A stretch of 64,000 nt of DNA, from NCBI RefSeq assembly GCF_019925205.1, contig NC_083560.1:21285145-21349144 (forward strand), in the 5' to 3' direction. Every line of letters begins with the position of its first letter. Within the stretch, counting starts at the first letter, position 1. Source of the DNA: Metopolophium dirhodum. Lineage: Eukaryota; Arthropoda; Insecta; Hemiptera; Aphididae. The position numbers and the translations under genes are program-made. The notes beneath the pieces are model-generated. The model was not told the origin of the DNA, did not search any database, and saw nothing but the letters and a program-made list of their open reading frames with translations. Positions 1-13,693 of this stretch are shown one piece after another.

Positions 1-3000
1 AAAATGGTAATACGAAAATTCTGCAAAAAATCATGTATCTATAACGAGGTAGTTTTTTTTTTAGTTACACTTATAAAACAAAATCAATTTTTGTCAAAAA
101 TATAATCATTTTTCAATAATTGTCTTTTTGTTTTTCCCGATGTATTTGAAAACAACATTCAATCTTTACCTGTTTAACGCATCCAACTAGATGCACTTTC
201 CCTTTAAGAAAGATACCAATGCCCATAGTAGTTATGTGTTTCTTTGAGGCTCTCTGCTTTATTAAAATTTAATTCTTGCTCAGCAAAATTGTATTACCTA
301 GAAATTAAAACTTTGTTAAAAATATGTCAGTGCACCACTTGTTTTCTCTCTTTGCACAACCATCAACATGCAAATGTGAGTACAGTAGATCCAGTTTTGT
401 ACCGTTAGTCCTAATATATTAGACTGATATGACATAATGTTATAATCAAACTTAAAGGCAAAAATATTTTTTAAGGAATCTTACGGGGAAGCACCTATTA
501 TATTAATTGTATTTTATTTTTAAAACAAGTCATGGATATTTTAAGATTGTAACATACAATTATTTATTTATTAATTCATTTTGACTAAACGGGCTGAGCG
601 CTTTCGATACACAATTATATGTCCACGCACACAATTAGATGTCATACGATGTGTCTCGTGAACAGGTAGGTATGTTAGTTAGTAGCTTTAGAATAAAAAC
701 CTATTAACAATATTCTCACCTTTAAGTTTCACAATTCGCTCCAATATTATATGGCTTCATCTGAGTCTGTAGAATTATCTTCAAGAAAGTCAACGTCTGA
801 AAAATTGTCAATACACTGGCTCCACTTCTTAGTTCCTTGTATGTGGTAGGTACATAATATATTATTTCAATTTCGAAAACAATAATAAGTATAATCCATT
901 CTATGAACTAAAAACGATAAGCTATTAAGTGACTTTTGGTTTTGACAAACATTTAAAATTGGACACTTGAGTGATATACTTACATAAGTGTGTGTGAATT
1001 AGACATTAATCAGTATGTAAGGCTTTTCTGGGCTAATCAAAATCATCAACTGTAAGTCCTCGAAACCCTTTATTCGTCTGTTCATTTTCTGCTAACCCAT
1101 CGTTGGAGAAACAAAGTTTTCTGAAATTGTCATTTTGTAAAAAATATATAAGTACCTAATTCATAATTTATGTTAAATGTTTTTACCTCTTAGATGCGAT
1201 TTCCTAGTCGTGCTCAGAGTAGTACCGATGTTGCCGTAAATAACTAAAATTTATTTTACTTCTCTATCCCAGACAAGTGGTTTGGATTATGTTTTGAGAC
1301 AGCCTCTGACCGTGTTTACTAATTTACTGAGCATTGTTTACAATCACTAATTGAGAAATGATTGCCGCAGATTCTATGCCAGGTAGAAATTGGGATAATC
1401 ATTTAATTCGAAGATTTTTAGTCTTTATTTCATTGATTTTTTGGAAATCTATATCTGTGAACAAATTAGCAAACTAGACTGACTCCATATTATTAAGAAG
1501 TATAAACAGTGCAATTTGAAAATAATACCTACTTACAAATGAAAATTAACGTAATGTGGCGGCGAGGCGATACATTGGTTGTTTTGCTAAAAAGAATACA
1601 CTTATCCATGGTGATTATGTTCTAAAATTATGTATGAATAGAACTCTGTACCACTGTAGTTCTGTTCAAATTTCATATAATCGCGATTCCCGAGTGATTC
1701 AAACTTAACGTCGGCAGACGAAAAAATAAAAATATTACGTTGTTAATTATTTGATAACAATTATTATCATCATAGTTCGTGATAAATAGTGATAAGGTTA
1801 GAATCGCGGGCATTAAATTTGATGGAAGTCCGACATTTCGTGAACGATGCAGCTCCACGACCCACGATTTAAGACGTAACACGGGCATTTTATTGTTTCC
1901 GTTATATATAGCAAATTTACGTTCTGCGTAATACATTTTTATTATTTGTGTCTGTGTACACGATAAGTATTCGAAATAATGCTTCGCTTTTCATCATTTC
2001 CGGTGCGAAAGTGAATCTAGTAGGTGCATAGGGGATATCGTAGTACCTAGTCTCCAAAATCGCCGGGAAAAACAAAAAAAAATATAGGAAAACAAGAATT
2101 TTTACGTAAATTCGTTTTTGGTGTAAGTGGTGTTATTCTAAAATAAATTACTGTAGATACAAGCAATTTTCACCGATTGTTTGTATTAGAATTTGAAACC
2201 ATAACATTTTCAAGATATTTAGATTCATGTCTAGGTATTCATATGCATATGAGATTTTCGATTATTTTAGTTTTTCCTCAATTTATGTCGATAAAAACAT
2301 TTTCTCTTGGTCCAACAACTTGAAAATGAGCTGTAACTACTGTCGTGCACTAGTATACTAGGAATCGTGTTTTTTAATTTCTTCTTGATTAAAGTAAATT
2401 GATTTTATTATTATGGCACACTAAACATATTAAAAACTATAAAATGCCACAACTGGAATAATTGCAAAAAAACAATAAAAATATGATTTATTTGAAATCG
2501 GAATGACATGAAGCTTATTAGATTTCTTTATCTCATATAGAAAAAGTTCAATATTGCAATAGTAATTAATACAAAAATGACTAAAAAAAAACACAGAAAT
2601 ATGCAATTAAAATGTTAAAAAAGTCCTTAAAATGAAAAAAGTTAGTTGATTGGTCGTATTATGCGGCCCAAAAGATTCACAGTGTAAATCGTTATCGTCA
2701 TGAAACTAATTCTGTGCTCACTATTAGCATATCATACCATCAACCAGACTAAATATGTGAAATCATACGAATTCGCGCTTTAATCATATTAAAATAGATT
2801 GAGTTAATAAACACAGAGAAAATTAAGTTAAAAAGTAGAAATTTATTAGACTTAAGTCCATAGACTACATTAGTCATATATTTCTAAACTTAAATATACA
2901 TATACACTATCAATACGACAAATATGAAAAGTATGATAGTATAACTTATAATGATTTTAAACAGGTACAAAGCTAACGTAACCTACCTACTTTTCTTTTT

Positions 3001-3749
3001 TGTTATACAATTTGAAAATAGAGTTTTCATAAATTGGTCATTGACAAAATAATTTTATTCACAAACATAACTGCACAGTGTATAGGTATAGTTTTTTTTT
3101 TGGTTAAATAAAGTAACTAATTACTTTCTGATGGGTGGTGGGGGAAACATAGGAAAAATAAGTACACAAATTAAAGGAAATAGGTACCTATCACAATATA
3201 ATATAAGTCTTCATCAATTATGTCCATTGTCGATAGTTGAAGTATTTTAATAACAACCACTGAATCTTTTTGGTAATTGCATACTCTTTTTTACAATGAA
3301 GATTGTATTTCCTCGTTGTAAATGGGAACGGGTTTGACGACCTGTAAACCAATTATGTACACATTTAATTCAATTTGATAAATAATAATACTATGATCAA
3401 TTGTTATCAATTTTTACTATAAGCATAAGCTAAATATACAATCAAACATTTAAAACATTTTTAACTGCAAGATAATTTGCAAATTGTTGACGAATTTTGT
3501 CGAAATGTGAAGTTTAAATGCTTATGAAAAATGGTGGCTATGTATCTCTTATATTTGTGAGCATATATTACAGAAACTACAATAGGATGACGTCCGTATT
3601 GCATTTTCAAACTCTTTGACATAGCAAACAACATTTTATTGAATATAATTTTTAAAAACAAAAGTAATCGAAAAAAATAAAATGTATTATTCGCATAACT
3701 AGAGGTCAAAAAGAGTAAAATTGTTTTAAAAATTGTAAGGTGTGTGTAG
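1..3749. repeat. macrosatellite unit 1
   Basis: First unit in the window; its phase is arbitrary because the array continues to the left. Landmarks: two near-identical 20-bp words at about 610-650 (acacaattatatgtcc, then acacaattagatgtca), a GC-richer stretch at 1550-2045, an AGAACT...AGTTCT inverted repeat near 1640-1665, and a fossil R1 segment at 2000-2345. An 11-T run near 3092 differs in length in the other units. Confidence 0.95.
2000..2345 (+). repeat. diverged R1 segment embedded in each satellite unit
   Basis: The order of words here follows the R1 family found at 50370-50760 and 62240-62580: gaaagtgaatctag, then an A-rich stretch with aggaaaa, then gaatttttacg, ttcgtttttggtgtaa, attactgtagata, ttgtttgtattag, and a closing aacttgaaaat. 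Divergence is much higher than among the R1 copies elsewhere in the window. The same segment lies at about 5749-6094 and 9499-9846; unit 4 ends before it. So an old R1 insertion was already part of the unit when it amplified. Confidence 0.6.
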
Positions 3750-6700
3750 AAAATGGTAATACGAAAATTCTGCAAAAAAATCATGTATCTATAACGAGGT
3801 AGTTTTTTTTTTAGTTACACTTATAAAACAAAATCAATTTTTGTCAAAAATATAATCATTTTTCAATAATTGTCTTTTTGTTTTTCCCGATGTATTTGAA
3901 AACAACATTCAATCTTTACCTGTTTAACGTATCCAACTAGATGCACTTTCCCTTTAAGAAAGATACCAATGCCCAAAGTAGTTATGTGTTTCTTTGAGGC
4001 TCTCTGCTTTATTAAAATTTAATTCTTGCTCAGCAAAATTGTATTACCTAGAAATTAAAACTTTGTTAAAAATATGTCAGTGCACCACTTGTTTTCTCTC
4101 TTTGCACAACCATCAACATGCAAATGTGAGTACAGTAGATCCAGTTTTGTACCGTTAGTCCTAATATATTAGACTGATATGACATAATGTTATAATCAAA
4201 CTTAAAGGCAAAAATATTTTTTAAGGAATCTTACGGGGAAGCACCTATTATATTAATTGTATTTTATTTTTAAAACAAGTCATGGATATTTTAAGATTGT
4301 AACATACAATTATTTATTTATTAATTCATTTTGACTAAACGGGCTGAGCGCTTTCGATACACAATTATATGTCCACGCACACAATTAGATGTCATACGAT
4401 GTGTCTCGTGAACAGGTAGGTATGTTAGTTAGTAGCTTTAGAATAAAAACCTATTAACAATATTCTCACCTTTAAGTTTCACAATTCGCTCCAATATTAT
4501 ATGGCTTCATCTGAGTCTGTAGAATTATCTTCAAGAAAGTCAACGTCTGAAAAATTGTCAATACACTGGCTCCACTTCTTAGTTCCTTGTATGTGGTAGG
4601 TACATAATATATTATTTCAATTTCGAAAACAATAATAAGTATAATCCATTCTATGAACTAAAAACGATAAGCTATTAAGTGACTTTTGGTTTTGACAAAC
4701 ATTTAAAATTGGACACTTGAGTGATATACTTACATAAGTGTGTGTGAATTAGACATTAATCAGTATGTAAGGCTTTTCTGGGCTAATCAAAATCATCAAC
4801 TGTAAGTCCTCGAAACCCTTTATTCGTCTGTTCATTTTCTGCTAACCCATCGTTGGAGAAACAAAGTTTTCTGAAATTGTCATTTTGTAAAAAATATATA
4901 AGTACCTAATTCATAATTTATGTTAAATGTTTTTACCTCTTAGATGCGATTTCCTAGTCGTGCTCAGAGTAGTACCGATGTTGCCGTAAATAACTAAAAT
5001 TTATTTTACTTCTCTATCCCAGACAAGTGGTTTGGATTATGTTTTGAGACAGCCTCTGACCGTGTTTACTAATTTACTGAGCATTGTTTACAATCACTAA
5101 TTGAGAAATGATTGCCGCAGATTCTATGCCAGGTAGAAATTGGGATAATCATTTAATTCGAAGATTTTTAGTCTTTATTTCATTGATTTTTTGGAAATCT
5201 ATATCTGTGAACAAATTAGCAAACTAGACTGACTCCATATTATTAAGAAGTATAAACAGTGCAATTTGAAAATAATACCTACTTACAAATGAAAATTAAC
5301 GTAATGTGGCGGCGAGGCGATACATTGGTTGTTTTGCTAAAAAGAATACACTTATCCATGGTGATTATGTTCTAAAATTATGTATGAATAGAACTCTGTA
5401 CCACTGTAGTTCTGTTCAAATTTCATATAATCGCGATTCCCGAGTGATTCAAACTTAACGTCGGCAGACGAAAAAATAAAAATATTACGTTGTTAATTAT
5501 TTGATAACAATTATTATCATCATAGTTCGTGATAAATAGTGATAAGGTTAGAATCGCGGGCATTAAATTTGATGGAAGTCCGACATTTCGTGAACGATGC
5601 AGCTCCACGACCCACGATTTAAGACGTAACACGGGCATTTTATTGTTTCCGTTATATATAGCAAATTTACGTTCTGCGTAATACATTTTTATTATTTGTG
5701 TCTGTGTACACGATAAGTATTCGAAATAATGCTTCGCTTTTCATCATTTCCGGTGCGAAAGTGAATCTAGTAGGTGCATAGGGGATATCGTAGTACCTAG
5801 TCTCCAAAATCGCCGGGAAAAACAAAAAAAAATATAGGAAAACAAGAATTTTTACGTAAATTCGTTTTTGGTGTAAGTGGTGTTATTCTAAAATAAATTA
5901 CTGTAGATACAAGCAATTTTCACCGATTGTTTGTATTAGAATTTGAAACCATAACATTTTCAAGATATTTAGATTCATGTCTAGGTATTCATATGCATAT
6001 GAGATTTTCGATTATTTTAGTTTTTCCTCAATTTATGTCGATAAAAACATTTTCTCTTGGTCCAACAACTTGAAAATGAGCTGTAACTACTGTCGTGCAC
6101 TAGTATACTAGGAATCGTGTTTTTTAATTTCTTCTTGATTAAAGTAAATTGATTTTATTATTATGGCACACTAAACATATTAAAAACTATAAAATGCCAC
6201 AACTGGAATAATTGCAAAAAAAACAATAAAAATATGATTTATTTGAAATCGGAATGACATGAAGCTTATTAGATTTCTTTATCTCATATAGAAAAAGTTC
6301 AATATTGCAATAGTAATTAATACAAAAATGACTAAAAAAAACACAGAAATATGCAATTAAAATGTTAAAAAAGTCCTTAAAATGAAAAAAGTTAGTTGAT
6401 TGGTCGTATTATGCGGCCCAAAAGATTCACAGTGTAAATCGTTATCGTCATGAAACTAATTCTGTGCTCACTATTAGCATATCATACCATCAACCAGACT
6501 AAATATGTGAAATCATACGAATTCGCGCTTTAATCATATTAAAATAGATTGAGTTAATAAACACAGAGAAAATTAAGTTAAAAAGTAGAAATTTATTAGA
6601 CTTAAGTCCATAGACTACATTAGTCATATATTTCTAAACTTAAATATACATATACACTATCAATACGACAAATATGAAAAGTATGATAGTATAACTTATA

Positions 6701-7499
6701 ATGATTTTAAACAGGTACAAAGCTAACGTAACCTACCTACTTTTCTTTTTTGTTATACAATTTGAAAATAGAGTTTTCATAAATTGGTCATTGACAAAAT
6801 AATTTTATTCACAAACATAACTGCACAGTGTATAGGTATAGTTTTTTTTTGGTTAAATAAAGTAACTAATTACTTTCTGATGGGTGGTGGGGGAAACATA
6901 GGAAAAATAAGTACACAAATTAAAGGAAATAGGTACCTATCACAATATAATATAAGTCTTCATCAATTATGTCCATTGTCGATAGTTGAAGTATTTTAAT
7001 AACAACCACTGAATCTTTTTGGTAATTGCATACTCTTTTTTACAATGAAGATTGTATTTCCTCGTTGTAAATGGGAACGGGTTTGACGACCTGTAAACCA
7101 ATTATGTACACATTTAATTCAATTTGATAAATAATAATACTATGATCAATTGTTATCAATTTTTACTATAAGCATAAGCTAAATATACAATCAAACATTT
7201 AAAACATTTTTAACTGCAAGATAATTTGCAAATTGTTGACGAATTTTGTCGAAATGTGAAGTTTTAAATGCTTATGAAAAATGGTGGCTATGTATCTCTT
7301 ATATTTGTGAGCATATATTACAGAAACTACAATAGGATGACGTCCGTATTGCATTTTCAAACTCTTTGACATAGCAAACAACATTTTATTGAATATAATT
7401 TTTAAAAACAAAAGTAATCGAAAAAAATAAAATGTATTATTCGCATAACTAGAGGTCAAAAAGAGTAAAATTGTTTTAAAAATTGTAAGGTGTGTGTAG
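3750..7499. repeat. macrosatellite unit 2
   Basis: Differs from unit 1 by, for example, gtttaacgTatcc (about 3929) where units 1, 3 and 4 have C, and cccaAagtag (about 3976) where the others have T. It also has one extra T in agttttaaatg near 7262. The private differences show that the copies are not a simple assembly duplication of one read-through. Confidence 0.95.
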
Positions 7500-10400
7500 A
7501 AAATGGTAATACGAAAATTCTGCAAAAAATCATGTATCTATAACGAGGTAGTTTTTTTTTTAGTTACACTTATAAAACAAAATCAATTTTTGTCAAAAAT
7601 ATAATCATTTTTCAATAATTGTCTTTTTGTTTTTCCCGATGTATTTGAAAACAACATTCAATCTTTACCTGTTTAACGCATCCAACTAGATGCACTTTCC
7701 CTTTAAGAAAGATACCAATGCCCATAGTAGTTATGTGTTTCTTTGAGGCTCTCTGCTTTATTAAAATTTAATTCTTGCTCAGCAAAATTGTATTACCTAG
7801 AAATTAAAACTTTGTTAAAAATATGTCAGTGCACCACTTGTTTTCTCTCTTTGCACAACCATCAACATGCAAATGTGAGTACAGTAGATCCAGTTTTGTA
7901 CCGTTAGTCCTAATATATTAGACTGATATGACATAATGTTATAATCAAACTTAAAGGCAAAAATATTTTTTAAGGAATCTTACGGGGAAGCACCTATTAT
8001 ATTAATTGTATTTTATTTTTAAAACAAGTCATGGATATTTTAAGATTGTAACATACAATTATTTATTTATTAATTCATTTTGACTAAACGGGCTGAGCGC
8101 TTTCGATACACAATTATATGTCCACGCACACAATTAGATGTCATACGATGTGTCTCGTGAACAGGTAGGTATGTTAGTTAGTAGCTTTAGAATAAAAACC
8201 TATTAACAATATTCTCACCTTTAAGTTTCACAATTCGCTCCAATATTATATGGCTTCATCTGAGTCTGTAGAATTATCTTCAAGAAAGTCAACGTCTGAA
8301 AAATTGTCAATACACTGGCTCCACTTCTTAGTTCCTTGTATGTGGTAGGTACATAATATATTATTTCAATTTCGAAAACAATAATAAGTATAATCCATTC
8401 TATGAACTAAAAACGATAAGCTATTAAGTGACTTTTGGTTTTGACAAACATTTAAAATTGGACACTTGAGTGATATACTTACATAAGTGTGTGTGAATTA
8501 GACATTAATCAGTATGTAAGGCTTTTCTGGGCTAATCAAAATCATCAACTGTAAGTCCTCGAAACCCTTTATTCGTCTGTTCATTTTCTGCTAACCCATC
8601 GTTGGAGAAACAAAGTTTTCTGAAATTGTCATTTTGTAAAAAATATATAAGTACCTAATTCATAATTTATGTTAAATGTTTTTTACCTCTTAGATGCGAT
8701 TTCCTAGTCGTGCTCAGAGTAGTACCGATGTTGCCGTAAATAACTAAAATTAATTTTACTTCTCTATCCCAGACAAGTGGTTTGGATTATGTTTTGAGAC
8801 AGCCTCTGACCGTGTTTACTAATTTACTGAGCATTGTTTACAATCACTAATTGAGAAATGATTGCCGCAGATTCTATGCCAGGTAGAAATTGGGATAATC
8901 ATTTAATTCGAAGATTTTTAGTCTTTATTTCATTGATTTTTTGGAAATCTATATCTGTGAACAAATTAGCAAACTAGACTGACTCCATATTATTAAGAAG
9001 TATAAACAGTGCAATTTGAAAATAATACCTACTTACAAATGAAAATTAACGTAATGTGGCGGCGAGGCGATACATTGGTTGTTTTGCTAAAAAGAATACA
9101 CTTATCCATGGTGATTATGTTCTAAAATTATGTATGAATAGAACTCTGTACCACTGTAGTTCTGTTCAAATTTCATATAATCGCGATTCCCGAGTGATTC
9201 AAACTTAACGTCGGCAGACGAAAAAATAAAAATATTACGTTGTTAATTATTTGATAACAATTATTATCATCATAGTTCGTGATAAATAGTGATAAGGTTA
9301 GAATCGCGGGCATTAAATTTGATGGAAGTCCGACATTTCGTGAACGATGCAGCTCCACGACCCACGATTTAAGACGTAACACGGGCATTTTATTGTTTCC
9401 GTTATATATAGCAAATTTACGTTCTGCGTAATACATTTTTATTATTTGTGTCTGTGTACACGATAAGTATTCGAAATAATGCTTCGCTTTTCATCATTTC
9501 CGGTGCGAAAGTGAATCTAGTAGGTGCATAGGGGATATCGTAGTACCTAGTCTCCAAAATCGCCGGGAAAAAACAAAAAAAAATATAGGAAAACAAGAAT
9601 TTTTACGTAAATTCGTTTTTGGTGTAATAGTGGTGTTATTCTAAAATAAATTACTGTAGATACAAGCAATTTTCACCGATTGTTTGTATTAGAATTTGAA
9701 ACCATAACATTTTCAAGATATTTAGATTCATGTCTAGGTATTCATATGCATATGAGATTTTCGATTATTTTAGTTTTTCCTCAATTTATGTCGATAAAAA
9801 CATTTTCTCTTGGTCCAACAACTTGAAAATGAGCTGTAACTACTGTCGTGCACTAGTATACTAGGAATCGTGTTTTTTAATTTCTTCTTGATTAAAGTAA
9901 ATTGATTTTATTATTATGGCACACTAAACATATTAAAAACTATAAAATGCCACAACTGGAATAATTGCAAAAAAACAATAAAAATATGATTTATTTGAAA
10001 TCGGAATGACATGAAGCTTATTAGATTTCTTTATCTCATATAGAAAAAGTTCAATATTGCAATAGTAATTAATACAAAAATGACTAAAAAAAACACAGAA
10101 ATATGCAATTAAAATGTTAAAAAAGTCCTTAAAATGAAAAAAGTTAGTTGATTGGTCGTATTATGCGGCCCAAAAGATTCACAGTGTAAATCGTTATCGT
10201 CATGAAACTAATTCTGTGCTCACTATTAGCATATCATACCATCAACCAGACTAAATATGTGAAATCATACGAATTCGCGCTTTAATCATATTAAAATAGA
10301 TTGAGTTAATAAACACAGAGAAAATTAAGTTAAAAAGTAGAAATTTATTAGACTTAAGTCCATAGACTACATTAGTCATATATTTCTAACTTAAATATAC

Positions 10401-11249
10401 ATATACACTATCAATACGACAAATATGAAAAGTATGATAGTATAACTTATAATGATTTTAAACAGGTACAAAGCTAACGTAACCTACCTACTTTTCTTTT
10501 TTGTTATACAATTTGAAAATAGAGTTTTCATAAATTGGTCATTGACAAAATAATTTTATTCACAAACATAACTGCACAGTGTATAGGTATAGTTTTTTTT
10601 TGGTTAAATAAAGTAACTAATTACTTTCTGATGGGTGGTGGGGGAAACATAGGAAAAATAAGTACACAAATTAAAGGAAATAGGTACCTATCACAATATA
10701 ATATAAGTCTTCATCAATTATGTCCATTGTCGATAGTTGAAGTATTTTAATAACAACCACTGAATCTTTTTGGTAATTGCATACTCTTTTTTACAATGAA
10801 GATTGTATTTCCTCGTTGTAAATGGGAACGGGTTTGACGACCTGTAAACCAATTATGTACACATTTAATTCAATTTGATAAATAATAATACTATGATCAA
10901 TTGTTATCAATTTTTACTATAAGCATAAGCTAAATATACAATCAAACATTTAAAACATTTTTAACTGCAAGATAATTTGCAAATTGTTGACGAATTTTGT
11001 CGAAATGTGAAGTTTAAATGCTTATGAAAAATGGTGGCTATGTATCTCTTATATTTGTGAGCATATATTACAGAAACTACAATAGGATGACGTCCGTATT
11101 GCATTTTCAAACTCTTTGACATACCAAACAACATTTTATTGAATATAATTTTTAAAAACAAAAGTAATCGAAAAAAATAAAATGTATTATTCGCATAACT
11201 AGAGGTCAAAAAGAGTAAAATTGTTTTAAAAATTGTAAGGTGTGTGTAG
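7500..11249. repeat. macrosatellite unit 3
   Basis: Private differences include an extra T in the T run before acctcttag (about 8680), aaattAattt near 8750, a 2-base insertion in gtaaTAgtggtg near 9627 and a missing A in tttctaacttaaat near 10386. One base near 11124 (catacCaaaca) is also unique to this copy. Confidence 0.95.
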
Positions 11250-13193
11250 AAAATGGTAATACGAAAATTCTGCAAAAAATCATGTATCTATAACGAGGTA
11301 GTTTTTTTTTTAGTTACACTTATAAAACAAAATCAATTTTTGTCAAAAATATAATCATTTTTCAATAATTGTCTTTTTGTTTTTCCCGATGTATTTGAAA
11401 ACAACATTCAATCTTTACCTGTTTAACGCATCCAACTAGATGCACTTTCCCTTTAAGAAAGATACCAATGCCCATAGTAGTTATGTGTTTCTTTGAGGCT
11501 CTCTGCTTTATTAAAATTTAATTCTTGCTCAGCAAAATTGTATTACCTAGAAATTAAAACTTTGTTAAAAATATGTCAGTGCACCACTTGGTTTTCTCTC
11601 TTTGCACAACCATCAACATGCAAATGTGAGTACAGTAGATCCAGTTTTGTACCGTTAGTCCTAATATATTAGACTGATATGACATAATGTTATAATCAAA
11701 CTTAAAGGCAAAAATATTTTTTAAGGAATCTTACGGGGAAGCACCTATTATATTAATTGTATTTTATTTTTAAAACAAGTCATGGATATTTTAAGATTGT
11801 AACATACAATTATTTATTTATTAATTCATTTTGACTAAACGGGCTGAGCGCTTTCGATACACAATTATATGTCCACGCACACAATTAGATGTCATACAAT
11901 GTGTCTCGTGAACAGGTAGGTATGTTAGTTAGTAGCTTTAGAATAAAAACCTATTAACAATATTCTCACCTTTAAGTTTCACAATTCGCTCCAATATTAT
12001 ATGGCTTCATCTGAGTCTGTAGAATTATCTTCAAGAAAGTCAACGTCTGAAAAATTGTCAATACACTGGCTCCACTTCTTAGTTCCTTGTATGTGGTAGG
12101 TACATAATATATTATTTCAATTTCGAAAACAATAATAAGTATAATCCATTTCTATGAACTAAAAACGATAAGCTATTAAGTGACTTTTGGTTTTGACAAA
12201 CATTTAAAATTGGACACTTGAGTGATATACTTACATAAGTGTGTGTGAATTAGACATTAATCAGTATGTAAGGCTTTTCTGGGCTAATCAAAATCATCAA
12301 CTGTAAGTCCTCGAAACCCTTTATTCGTCTGTTCATTTTCTGCTAACCCATCGTTGGAGAAACAAAGTTTTCTGAAATTGTCATTTTGTAAAAAATATAT
12401 AAGTACCTAATTCATAATTTATGTTAAATGTTTTTACCTCTTAGATGCGATTTCCTAGTCGTGCTCAGAGTAGTACCGATGTTGCCGTAAATAACTAAAA
12501 TTTATTTTACTTCTCTATCCCAGACAAGTGGTTTGGATTATGTTTTGAGACAGCCTCTGACCGTGTTTACTAATTTACTGAGCATTGTTTACAATCACTA
12601 ATTGAGAAATGATTGCCGCAGATTCTATGCCAGGTAGAAATTGGGGATAATCATTTAATTCGAAGATTTTTAGTCTTTATTTCATTGATTTTTTGGAAAT
12701 CTATATCTGTGAACAAATTAGCAAACTAGACTGACTCCATATTATTAAGAAGTATAAACAGTGCAATTTGAAAATAATACCTACTTACAAATGAAAATTA
12801 ACGTAATGTGGCGGCGAGGCGATACATTGGTTGTTTTGCTAAAAAGAATACACTTATCCATGGTGATTATGTTCTAAAATTATGTATGAATAGAACTCTG
12901 TACCACTGTAGTTCTGTTCAAATTTCATATAATCGCGATTCCCGAGTGATTCAAACTTAACGTCGGCAGACGAAAAAAATAAAAATATTACGTTGTTAAT
13001 TATTTGATAACAATTATTATCATCATAGTTCGTGATAAATAGTGATAAGGTTAGAATCGCGGGCATTAAATTTGATGGAAGTCCGACATTTCGTGAACGA
13101 TGCAGCTCCACGACCCACGATTTAAGACGTAACACGGGCATTTTATTGTTTCCGTTATATATAGCAAATTTACGTTCTGCGTAATACATTTTA
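11250..13193. repeat. macrosatellite unit 4, truncated by gap
   Basis: Matches unit positions 1-1944 and then meets the N run. Private one-base insertions occur near 11590 (G), 12151 (T), 12644 (G) and 12975 (A). The last one shifts the minus-strand frame that is open in the other copies, which argues that this frame is not under coding constraint. Confidence 0.95.
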
Positions 13194-13693
13194 NNNNNNN
13201 NNNNNNNNNNNNNNNNNNNNNNNNNNNNNNNNNNNNNNNNNNNNNNNNNNNNNNNNNNNNNNNNNNNNNNNNNNNNNNNNNNNNNNNNNNNNNNNNNNNN
13301 NNNNNNNNNNNNNNNNNNNNNNNNNNNNNNNNNNNNNNNNNNNNNNNNNNNNNNNNNNNNNNNNNNNNNNNNNNNNNNNNNNNNNNNNNNNNNNNNNNNN
13401 NNNNNNNNNNNNNNNNNNNNNNNNNNNNNNNNNNNNNNNNNNNNNNNNNNNNNNNNNNNNNNNNNNNNNNNNNNNNNNNNNNNNNNNNNNNNNNNNNNNN
13501 NNNNNNNNNNNNNNNNNNNNNNNNNNNNNNNNNNNNNNNNNNNNNNNNNNNNNNNNNNNNNNNNNNNNNNNNNNNNNNNNNNNNNNNNNNNNNNNNNNNN
13601 NNNNNNNNNNNNNNNNNNNNNNNNNNNNNNNNNNNNNNNNNNNNNNNNNNNNNNNNNNNNNNNNNNNNNNNNNNNNNNNNNNNNNNNNNNNNN
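13194..13693. other. assembly gap, exactly 500 N
   Basis: A round 500-base run of N placed inside satellite unit 4. The size is a placeholder convention, so the true gap may be many units long. The sequence to the right (13694 on) is not satellite, so the right edge of the array is hidden here. Confidence 0.98.

Larger units (their letters stand above)
1..13193. repeat. 3.75-kb macrosatellite array (3.5 copies)
   Basis: The same sequence recurs head to tail with starts at 1, 3750, 7500 and 11250, a period of 3749-3750 bp. Copies differ only by scattered substitutions and one-base length changes in A, T or G runs, so I estimate well above 99% identity by eye. Such uniformity means recent amplification or ongoing homogenisation, or an assembly-resolved long-read array. 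No gene family is recognisable in the unit. Its longest frames (an 87-codon minus frame near unit position 1673-1936 and a 104-108 codon one near 3461-3784) have no motif. The array runs off the left edge and into the N gap on the right, so total copy number is unknown. Confidence 0.95.

Noticed and set aside
1673..1936. 87-codon minus-strand frame present in satellite units 1-3 (and altered in unit 4)
   Set aside because: Its repetition only reflects the array's identity. In unit 4 a one-base insertion changes the C-terminal third, and there is no motif or codon bias suggesting selection.
3461..3784. 104-108-codon minus-strand frames in each satellite unit
   Set aside because: AT-driven Phe/Leu/Ile-rich translation; ends differ between units because of single-base indels; no recognised domain.
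1..13193. Interpreting the tandem array as rDNA, a histone cluster or a CRISPR array
   Set aside because: No rRNA-like or histone-coding sequence is seen, the unit is 3.75 kb without short spacers, and the composition and introns elsewhere are eukaryotic.
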